5,061 nt of DNA from DALYDK01 sp964415715 (GTDB lineage Bacteria; Patescibacteriota; Saccharimonadia; Saccharimonadales; CAIOMD01): contig CAYQBK010000008.1 in the NCBI GenBank assembly GCA_964415715.1, positions 1-5,061 on the forward strand, written 5' to 3'. A program made the position numbers and the translations under genes. A model generated the notes under the pieces. It did not search any database. It was given only the letters and a program-made list of their open reading frames with translations, and had not been told where the DNA came from. The stretch's first letter is position 1; the number at the start of each line of letters is the position of its first letter. Shown here in pieces: positions 1 to 4,498 of the stretch.

Positions 1-232
1 AATACAGGTATATACCGAAGCCAAAGAGCTTGCTAGGGTACGTGATGCAATCAAATCCGCTGGCTTAACGATAAGTGAAGCCGAATTGACTTATGTTCCA
101 AACAATACTATTGAAATAACCAATGCTGAAACAGCTCGAAAAGTCATGAACCTAATGGATGCACTCGACGAACTAGATGATGTAGTTTTGACTCATACAA
201 ACTTTGAAATAGCCGAAGATTTAGAAATTTAA
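1..232 (+). CDS. yebC: YebC/TACO1 family protein, C-terminal part (5' end outside window)
   Basis: Reading from base 2 gives 76 residues ending in TAA at 230-232; the gene begins upstream of the window. The visible part is the C-terminal domain of the YebC/PmpR/TACO1 family, with the recognisable run SAGLTISEAELTYVPNNTIE followed by an acidic stretch (DALDELDDV) and a final THTNFEIAEDLEI, matching the family's usual '..AELTMIP.. / LIDALEDxDDVQ.VY.NF' ending. Known of the family: these proteins were long annotated as transcription regulators, and more recent work links several members to translation, including relief of ribosome stalling at proline runs. Which role applies here cannot be told from this fragment. 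Its stop is one base ahead of the ruvC start, and yebC next to ruvC is a widespread bacterial arrangement, so the two are probably co-transcribed. The identification is firm; the cellular role is uncertain. Confidence 0.93.
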   Translation, partial: IQVYTEAKELARVRDAIKSAGLTISEAELTYVPNNTIEITNAETARKVMNLMDALDELDDVVLTHTNFEIAEDLEI

Positions 233-233
233 G

Positions 234-707
234 ATGAGAATATTGGGGGTTGATCCGGGAACGGCTATTGTTGGATTTGGTGTTATCGAAACAAATGGCA
301 ACAGACATACTATGCTTGATGCCGGTGTTGTACGCACCCCAGCTCACCAAGACTTAGAACTTCGTTTACAAACTATATTTGAAAGTATAACAGATGTAAT
401 AAAGCTTAATAAACCAAATATTATGGTTGTCGAAAAGCTGTTTTTTGCTAGAAACGTGACAACTGCTATGTCGGTGAGTCATGCGCGTGGTGTGATATTA
501 TTGGCTGGTGTTCAGGCTGGTGTGGCTATTGTAGAATATACACCATTACAAATAAAGCAGGCGTTAACTGGTTACGGCCAGGCTGATAAAAATCAAATAC
601 AAGAAATGGTTAAAATAATGCTAAAACTTAGCCAAAAACCTCAGCCCGATGACTGTGCTGATGCTTTGGCGGCCGCATTAACACACGCAACAAGCTATAA
701 CATGTAG
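234..707 (+). CDS. ruvC: Crossover junction endodeoxyribonuclease RuvC
   Basis: RuvC is the dimeric, Mg2+-dependent nuclease of RNase H-like fold that cuts Holliday junctions symmetrically after RuvAB branch migration. The 157-residue product is close to the usual family length of 155-175. It opens with MRILGVDPGT, giving catalytic Asp7. The second acidic residue is Glu67 in VVEKLFFARN; the adjacent Phe matches the conserved aromatic that acts on the junction centre. The C-terminal pair is Asp140 and Asp143 in the PDDCADALAAA motif. The conserved block HARGVILLAG (83-92) and the YTPLQIKQALTG segment (102-113) are also present, so all four acidic residues are in place and the enzyme should be active. 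The ATG lies one base after the yebC stop with no Shine-Dalgarno sequence in front, which suggests translational coupling to yebC. The start is supported because the family always begins within a few residues of the first catalytic Asp. Confidence 0.97.
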   Translation: MRILGVDPGTAIVGFGVIETNGNRHTMLDAGVVRTPAHQDLELRLQTIFESITDVIKLNKPNIMVVEKLFFARNVTTAMSVSHARGVILLAGVQAGVAIVEYTPLQIKQALTGYGQADKNQIQEMVKIMLKLSQKPQPDDCADALAAALTHATSYNM

Positions 708-714
708 GCCGGGC

Positions 715-730
715 TGTTATACTAGTATGT
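715..730 (+). promoter_or_regulatory. Putative extended -10 promoter for leaderless ruvA
   Basis: The 23-base gap between ruvC and ruvA contains TG at 715-716, one spacer base, then TATACT at 718-723. This is an extended -10 element, one mismatch from TATAAT. The ruvA ATG begins at 731, after seven bases, which is where transcription would be expected to start, so the mRNA would be leaderless. No AGGAG-like sequence precedes the ATG, and no convincing -35 hexamer is present, as is common for extended -10 promoters. A perfect 10-bp palindrome (ATACTAGTAT, 719-728) overlaps the element and could be an operator or chance. The motif is visible; its activity is inferred. Confidence 0.5.
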
Positions 731-1315
731 ATGATTGCTATACTAACCGGAAAAATTGATGAAAAAACCGTAAATAGTATCGTTCTAGATGTTAATGGTG
801 TTGGCTATGAAGTGTTTGCATCTTATAATGACCAGGCAAAGTTAAATAGTGGTGATAGTGCTAAATTGTTTATATATGAACATATACGTGAACAGTCACA
901 TGATCTGTTTGGCTTTTTAAACAAGCAGGATAAACAGTTGTTTGAACAACTGCTAAGTGTAAATGGTGTTGGCCCAAAAATGGCACTGTCAATATTAAAT
1001 ATTGGCAATAGCCAAGAGGTTAGAGCTGCTATAGCTACTGGCCAGGTAAAAATACTACAATCGGCTAGTGGTGTCGGTAAAAAAGTAGCCGAAAGAATAG
1101 TTGTTGATTTGAAAGATAAAGTTGGCCTGTCGGCTAGTGATGATGCTACCTCGTTTTTGCTAGACGCAAATATAAATTCTACAGACGAGGCATTTAATGC
1201 GCTTATAGCGCTTGGCTATAGCTCGCAGGATGCGACTGAATCACTTAGAGGTATAGATGATAGTCTAAGTGTTGAAGAGCGTATTAGACAGGCCTTAAAG
1301 GGGGTTAGGAGGTGA
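731..1315 (+). CDS. ruvA: Holliday junction branch migration protein RuvA
   Basis: RuvA binds the four-way junction as a tetramer or octamer, holds it open and flat, and loads RuvB rings on opposite arms. The 194-residue product has the usual three parts. An N-terminal OB-fold (about 1-63) begins MIAILTGKI and includes NGVGYEVF (22-29) and the HIREQSHDLFGF pin region (51-62). A central domain holds two helix-hairpin-helix motifs, LLSVNGVGPKMALSIL (74-89) and LQSASGVGKKVAERIV (109-124). After an acidic, Ser-rich linker comes the C-terminal RuvB-binding three-helix domain (about 150-194). The acidic pin, Glu55-Asp56 in E. coli, reads Glu54-Gln55 here, so one negative charge is absent. The ATG at 731 is preferred because the product then starts exactly at the conserved family N-terminus. 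The last four bases overlap the ruvB start (GTGA). Confidence 0.97.
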   Translation: MIAILTGKIDEKTVNSIVLDVNGVGYEVFASYNDQAKLNSGDSAKLFIYEHIREQSHDLFGFLNKQDKQLFEQLLSVNGVGPKMALSILNIGNSQEVRAAIATGQVKILQSASGVGKKVAERIVVDLKDKVGLSASDDATSFLLDANINSTDEAFNALIALGYSSQDATESLRGIDDSLSVEERIRQALKGVRR

Positions 1316-1316
1316 T
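1307..1316 (+). promoter_or_regulatory. Long anti-Shine-Dalgarno complement across the ruvA stop / ruvB start
   Basis: AGGAGGTGAT is a ten-base match to the complement of the conserved 3' end of bacterial 16S rRNA (…ATCACCTCCT…). It is not placed upstream of the start codon as usual: it contains the ruvA TGA (1313-1315) and the ruvB GTG (1312-1314). A ribosome terminating on ruvA would sit on this sequence, so it may hold the 30S subunit for reinitiation on ruvB. That function is inferred. The 10-base match is seen directly, but the organism's own 16S 3' end is not in the window. Confidence 0.45.
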
Positions 1317-2337
1317 AGATCGTATATTGAACCCTGGCCCACAAGACGAAGCGGAGGAGAATAACGAAAACTCGCTACGGCCAAAGGCTTTTAGTGAATA
1401 TATCGGCCAGGAAAATCTTAAAAAGAACCTAGAACTAGCAATATTGGCTGCTAAAAAACGTGGTGAACCGATAGATCATGTTTTGTTGTATGGTCCACCT
1501 GGGCTTGGAAAAACTACTATGGCTAGTGTTATCGCCAACGAAATGGGGGCTCAGATACGCATAACTAGTGGTCCAGCGATAGAGCGGTCTGGTGATTTGG
1601 CTAGCCTATTAACCAACCTACAGGACGGTGATATTTTGTTTATCGATGAAATACACAGATTAAATAGATCGGTCGAAGAGGTCTTATACAGTGCAATGGA
1701 GGATTTTAAGCTTGATATTATGTTGGGTAAAGGACCCAGTGCTCGTAGTTTACGGTTAGATTTACCCAAATTTACCATAATAGGGGCTACAACTCGTACG
1801 GGATCACTAGCGGCCCCACTTCGTGATCGATTTGGTATGGTTCATAGGCTTGAATTTTATAAACCAGCAGAAATCGCTTTAATCATCAGTAGATCGGCTA
1901 ACATCTTGGGTGTCTCTATAGATGATAAATCGGCTAATATTATTTCAACTAGAGCACGCCTGACACCACGGATAGCAAATAGGCTACTAAAAAGAGTTCG
2001 TGACTATGCCGATGTTAATGGTGATGGAATTATTGATGAAAACCATGCTATAAAAGCGCTGGATATGTTAGAAGTTGATGAATTGGGTTTAGATGGTGGA
2101 GATAGGTTGCTCCTGGAGTCGATAATAGATAATCATGGCGGTGGCCCGGTTGGTGTTGAGACGCTTGCGGCGTTACTGTCTGATGAACGATCAACCATCG
2201 AAGATTTTTATGAGCCATATTTGCTACAGATTGGCATGTTGGAGCGAACCCCTAGAGGTAGAAAGGCTACTATAAAAGCCTATAAACATTTGGGTAAAAA
2301 TAATCCTAGTGTTAATGACCAACCCTCATTGTTATAA
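1312..2337 (+). CDS. ruvB: Holliday junction ATP-dependent helicase motor RuvB
   Basis: RuvB is the AAA+ hexameric ring motor that pumps DNA through the RuvA-bound Holliday junction. The 341-residue product is of normal family length. After a poorly conserved acidic N-terminus comes the family block LRPKAFSEYIGQ (22-33), then Walker A GPPGLGKTT (61-69), Walker B with FIDEIH (110-115), the RuvA-contacting hairpin region (about 132-152), sensor 1 in IIGATTR (156-162), the arginine finger region LRDRFG (170-175) and sensor 2 in TPRIANRLLKRVRDYA (218-233). The C-terminal winged helix (about 262-341) carries GGPVGVETLAALL and FYEPYLLQIGMLERTPRGR. Nothing essential is missing. The GTG start at 1312 yields MIDRIL, similar to the MIERI-type N-terminus common in RuvB, and overlaps ruvA by four bases; the next in-frame alternative is a TTG at 1327. 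The stop codon lies inside the putative promoter of the next gene. Confidence 0.98.
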   Translation: MIDRILNPGPQDEAEENNENSLRPKAFSEYIGQENLKKNLELAILAAKKRGEPIDHVLLYGPPGLGKTTMASVIANEMGAQIRITSGPAIERSGDLASLLTNLQDGDILFIDEIHRLNRSVEEVLYSAMEDFKLDIMLGKGPSARSLRLDLPKFTIIGATTRTGSLAAPLRDRFGMVHRLEFYKPAEIALIISRSANILGVSIDDKSANIISTRARLTPRIANRLLKRVRDYADVNGDGIIDENHAIKALDMLEVDELGLDGGDRLLLESIIDNHGGGPVGVETLAALLSDERSTIEDFYEPYLLQIGMLERTPRGRKATIKAYKHLGKNNPSVNDQPSLL

Positions 2338-2344
2338 TCAGGGT
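2330..2344 (+). promoter_or_regulatory. Putative consensus extended -10 promoter for the PH-domain gene
   Basis: TG at 2330-2331, one spacer base and TATAAT at 2333-2338 form a perfect extended -10 element overlapping the last codons and stop of ruvB. The in-frame ATG at 2345 lies seven bases beyond the end of the hexamer, the expected transcription start, so the mRNA would be leaderless. There is no Shine-Dalgarno sequence before this ATG or before the upstream candidates. No good -35 is visible. The geometry repeats that seen before ruvA, which strengthens both calls. Confidence 0.6.
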
Positions 2345-2974
2345 ATGGCAGGATATTTGGGATTAGGGGATAAGCTTGGTACTCATAGGTATTTTAAATC
2401 GGTAGCAAATGTTGACTCTACTGAGCGAATTTTGTGTACAGTAAAACAACATCCAGTTGGCATAGTTATTATATATTCTGCAGTATTATTGTGTTTTACA
2501 GCTGGTTTGGCATTTATGGCAATACTGATGCCATCTGTTTTCTCAAGTAGTACTACTGCATATAGCATGCTAGCTCTTTTTGCGGTTATCATAGCTATCA
2601 TAGTGATTGCCATAGTGGCAGTTGCAACCAATGTATATAATCAATCAAAGCTTACAGTTACAGACAGAAACGTCATACAGATACTTCAACAGGGTTTATT
2701 TGATCGTAAAATATCACAAATATCACTAGCAAATGTTGAAGATGTTAGCAGCCAACAACGTGGATTTTTTGCCAACACTTTTAATTTTGGCTGTGTCAAA
2801 ATAGAAACGGCAGGGGAGCAGGCTAATTTTATATTTAATTTCTGCCCAAATCCAAATGGCGTAGCTAAGATTATATTAGACGCCAAAGATGACTTTCTGA
2901 TTGCAACCGGCCAAGCGGGCTCGTATAGAAACAGTTTACGACCAAGTCATTATGATGACAGGGTGAATATTTAG
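2345..2974 (+). CDS. Two-TM membrane protein with bacterial PH domain (bPH2, YdbS/YdbT-like)
   Basis: The product is 209 residues from the ATG at 2345. A cytoplasmic N-terminus with ERILCTVKQHP (27-37) leads into two hydrophobic helices, about 36-63 and 73-97, separated by a short Ser/Thr-rich loop. From about 99 to 181 comes a domain with the bacterial PH pattern (PF03703 type): LTVTDRNVIQ, QQGLFDRKISQISLANVEDV and FNFGCVKIETAG. A hydrophilic tail rich in Arg, Ser and Asp follows. The function of such proteins is unknown in most bacteria; the fold suggests a membrane-anchored binding or scaffolding module. An upstream GTG (2309) or ATG (2315) in the same frame would add 12 or 10 residues, but these overlap ruvB, lack ribosome sites and sit upstream of the promoter motif, so 2345 is preferred. 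The TAG stop overlaps the stop of the convergent gene. Fold assignment is fairly sure; role unknown. Confidence 0.88.
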   Translation: MAGYLGLGDKLGTHRYFKSVANVDSTERILCTVKQHPVGIVIIYSAVLLCFTAGLAFMAILMPSVFSSSTTAYSMLALFAVIIAIIVIAIVAVATNVYNQSKLTVTDRNVIQILQQGLFDRKISQISLANVEDVSSQQRGFFANTFNFGCVKIETAGEQANFIFNFCPNPNGVAKIILDAKDDFLIATGQAGSYRNSLRPSHYDDRVNI

Positions 2975-3255
2975 AATGGGCTAACTCGCCCTGTGTTGGA
3001 ATTGGGTTGTGTGTCAACTGGCCAACTATCAAGATGTAATATAATATAAGCTTGCTTGTCATTTATACTAATCGGTTTAACATCACTACTGATATCGGTG
3101 TCATTAACCTCATAGCCATTTAGTGAGCTGATACGTAACATTAGAAAACTAATGACCGTTGCGATTAGCGCCAAATATATATATGGCCCGTATCTTCTGA
3201 TAAACGTTCTAAGTGGTTGTGTATATTTTGTCAGTAATTCAGTGTTTAGTGTCAT
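2971..3255 (-). CDS. Small single-TM protein at the end of the pilMNO operon
   Basis: This 94-residue protein starts at ATG 3255-3253, overlapping the pilO TGA as ATGA, and ends at TAA 2973-2971. The N-terminus is short and basic (FIRRYGPY, 18-25), followed by one hydrophobic helix of about residues 25-42 (IYLALIATVISFLMLRI). Then comes a polar segment with SINDKQAYIILHLDSWPVD (63-81) and a Pro/Asn/Ser-rich end (…VSPF). By the positive-inside rule the C-terminus should lie outside the membrane. No signal-peptidase II lipobox is visible. It occupies the place where PilP follows PilMNO in diderm pilus operons, but I do not recognise a PilP beta-domain and it is too short for one. I infer an accessory component of the pilus platform; the biochemical function is unknown. 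No Shine-Dalgarno sequence is seen, so translation is probably coupled to pilO. Confidence 0.82.
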   Translation of the reverse strand: MTLNTELLTKYTQPLRTFIRRYGPYIYLALIATVISFLMLRISSLNGYEVNDTDISSDVKPISINDKQAYIILHLDSWPVDTQPNSNTGRVSPF

Positions 3256-3680
3256 GACTTTACGAATATATTAATAGTTATTTCGGCTTTTTTTAAGCCC
3301 GGTTGTATTGAAAGTTTGGTAATTTGCATTGTTCTACGACTATTGGTAATTTTATTTACAAAATCTATGAATCTATTATAATCTATTGGTATTTTATCAT
3401 TAATACTTGAAATACCTACAGACATTTCTATGCCCTGTACACCACTTATTCCGGCTATTGGTTTAGCTTGGGTGATTGAAGAACTAGCGGGTTGATTATT
3501 TCCGCCACTAGTAGTTGATGGGGTGGCATTTTTTGGTTTCTCACCAAGTGTAGAATCTGCAAATTGGATTTTGTCAATATTTATGTTTGAACTTTCTGCC
3601 ATCTGAAAGATTTCTTTTATGGCTCTTGCTTGGTCTTTTTCTTTGGGGAGTGCTTCGTTTACAACCTCTCTTAGTCCCAA
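3252..3680 (-). CDS. C-terminal PilO fragment (ferredoxin-like domain, no anchor)
   Basis: The open frame downstream of the internal TAA could start at TTG 3680-3678 and give 142 residues beginning (M)GLREVVNEALPKEKDQA. It holds the end of the coiled coil, a low-complexity linker rich in Ser, Thr, Gly and Asn, and the C-terminal ferredoxin-like domain with YNRFIDFVNKITNSRRTMQI (169-188 of the full frame) and AEITINIFVKS at the end. It has no TM helix or signal peptide, so an independently made product would stay in the cytoplasm, where PilO's domain is not expected to work. The TTG start has no usable ribosome site at normal spacing. An independent gene is therefore unlikely; this is the 3' part of pilO. 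Confidence 0.6.
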   Translation of the reverse strand: MGLREVVNEALPKEKDQARAIKEIFQMAESSNINIDKIQFADSTLGEKPKNATPSTTSGGNNQPASSSITQAKPIAGISGVQGIEMSVGISSINDKIPIDYNRFIDFVNKITNSRRTMQITKLSIQPGLKKAEITINIFVKS

Positions 3681-3713
3681 TTGATTAAATTTTTTTAAAT
3701 CATTGGGTTCCTT

Positions 3714-3884
3714 TTAGTACCCTCGTTCGTCTAGTTTAACTTGTTTTTCTTCTTTTTTGTTCTCTGTTAATTTTTCCGAGTTCTTTTTTAGGAAGGAATC
3801 AGCAACGTATAAAACACCAGCAGTGGCAATAATAATCATCACCGTAAGACTTATTAGAGCGTAGTATAATTTTTTAGCATTCAT
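3714..3884 (-). CDS. N-terminal PilO fragment (membrane anchor plus start of coil)
   Basis: As literally encoded, translation from ATG 3884 gives 56 residues before TAA. These are MNAKKLYYALIS, a hydrophobic helix to about residue 28, and a Lys/Glu-rich amphipathic stretch (about 30-52) ending in DERGY. It would be a membrane-anchored stub able at most to pair with the PilN helix, and it lacks the globular domain. A weak GAGGA lies about 12 bases upstream inside pilN, and the TAATG overlap suggests coupling to pilN. It is best regarded as the 5' part of the interrupted pilO rather than a separate gene. Confidence 0.55.
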   Translation of the reverse strand: MNAKKLYYALISLTVMIIIATAGVLYVADSFLKKNSEKLTENKKEEKQVKLDERGY

Positions 3885-4498
3885 TATTTTTTTGTATCCT
3901 CGGGTGTTATAAAATAGAAATCTTTATTTTTTGCTAGTAGTCCTTTGATGCTGACTTTACATGGCGGCTCTTCCGTACTACTATCACCACCTGTTGTTGC
4001 AACGACTTTGCAATTAATATTATTGAAATCGGCTTTCTCGAAGACATTATTTTTCTTATCGGCTATATTGACCAAAGCCTGTGTTAATGATTCTTTAGAT
4101 TGGCCATTGAGTTTAATTTCAACAGCATTTACACCCTGTTGTAGTTCGATGCCGTTCAGTGTGGTCCCCTCTGGCAATAGCGGTGTAATAGAGTTGATGA
4201 TATTTGAGTATCGTATTTGTTGAGTAGCAATTGATACGACTGTATTAAAGTCAGTTACGAGATTATTAAAGTTTTTATAATTTTGATCAAGTTTTTTGGC
4301 GGTTAGCTGTTGTTTAGCTGATTCAACGGCTTTTTTTTGATTATCGGTAGTTTTATAAAGTAAAATTGTCCCAGCAAACGACACTGCTAGTATGGCCGCC
4401 ATTGCCATAAACATTGCAATAATCCAATGTGTCAAAACTAAATTTTTTCGACCATATACTATCTGTTCTTTATAGTTGTTTGGTAATAAATTAATCAT
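3884..4498 (-). CDS. pilN: PilN-like type IV pilus platform protein
   Basis: PilN is a bitopic membrane protein whose cytoplasmic N-terminus binds PilM and whose extracytoplasmic part pairs with PilO. The 204-residue product starts MINLLPNNYK, the conserved INLLP PilM-binding motif. It then has a TM helix (about 22-48, WIIAMFMAMAAILAV), a charged coiled coil (about 50-90) and a C-terminal domain (about 97-190) with NIINSITPLLPEGTTLNGI and VEIKLNGQSKE, typical of the PilN ferredoxin-like fold. Two cysteines, C163 and C180, flank an acidic Gly/Ser loop in the outside portion. The ATG at 4498 overlaps the pilM stop (ATGA) and puts the INLLP motif at residue 2. The in-frame TTG at 4504 adds only two residues and is not favoured. 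AAAGGA at 4513-4508 gives a Shine-Dalgarno site nine bases upstream. The stop overlaps the pilO ATG. The family assignment is strong. Confidence 0.92.
   Translation of the reverse strand: MINLLPNNYKEQIVYGRKNLVLTHWIIAMFMAMAAILAVSFAGTILLYKTTDNQKKAVESAKQQLTAKKLDQNYKNFNNLVTDFNTVVSIATQQIRYSNIINSITPLLPEGTTLNGIELQQGVNAVEIKLNGQSKESLTQALVNIADKKNNVFEKADFNNINCKVVATTGGDSSTEEPPCKVSIKGLLAKNKDFYFITPEDTKK

Larger units (their letters stand above)
3252..3884 (-). pseudogene. pilO: PilO-like pilus platform protein, interrupted by in-frame TAA at codon 57
   Basis: Read as one frame from ATG 3884-3882 to TGA 3254-3252, this is a 210-codon pilO with a TAA at codon 57 (3716-3714). PilO is a bitopic inner-membrane protein that pairs with PilN through coiled coils and ferredoxin-like domains to align the type IV pilus machine. 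Residues 1-56 give a short cytoplasmic lead, one TM helix (about 9-28) and the start of a charged coiled coil. After the stop the same frame resumes with KEPNDLKKFNQLGLREVV and PKEKDQARAIKEI (80-92), typical of the PilO coil-to-domain region. A Ser/Thr/Asn/Pro linker (about 116-140) and a ferredoxin-like domain (about 149-210) follow. No frame change is needed, so a single substitution (for example from CAA, GAA or AAA) explains it. It could be a true nonsense mutation, a sequencing error, or a split or readthrough gene. The start overlaps the pilN stop as TAATG. Confidence 0.8.

Noticed and set aside
216..233. Possible leaderless promoter before ruvC
   Set aside because: The only candidate -10 (TAGAAA) is a poor match without TG, and the one-base gap to yebC is better explained by translational coupling.
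144..350. 68-codon open frame on the - strand across yebC/ruvC
   Set aside because: It is a shadow of two well-supported genes on the other strand, with no independent signal.
2585..2625. Short repeats of ATCATAG/CATAGTG
   Set aside because: They encode the Ile/Val/Ala-rich second membrane helix of the PH protein and reflect low-complexity coding, not a functional repeat.
2978..2991. Possible bidirectional terminator GGGC-taactc-GCCC at the convergent junction
   Set aside because: The stem is only four base pairs and neither strand has a following T-run.
3692..3698. Slippery heptamer T TTA AAA in the pilO frame on the - strand
   Set aside because: It is a canonical -1 frameshift sequence, but it lies downstream of the TAA, so slippage there cannot bypass the stop, and the pilO frame needs no shift.
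3714..3716. Alternative genetic code as the explanation for the pilO stop
   Set aside because: TAA, TAG and TGA are each used as the natural end of genes in this window, so no stop codon appears to be reassigned.
3861..3870. TATAAT-like hexamers on the + strand inside the pilus genes (also near 3040 and 4275)
   Set aside because: They lack the TG extension, a -35 and any downstream + strand gene; such hexamers are expected in AT-rich DNA.
3945..4223. 92-codon open frame on the + strand inside pilN
   Set aside because: It is antisense to a clear pilN, has no ribosome site or promoter, and its translation resembles no protein family.
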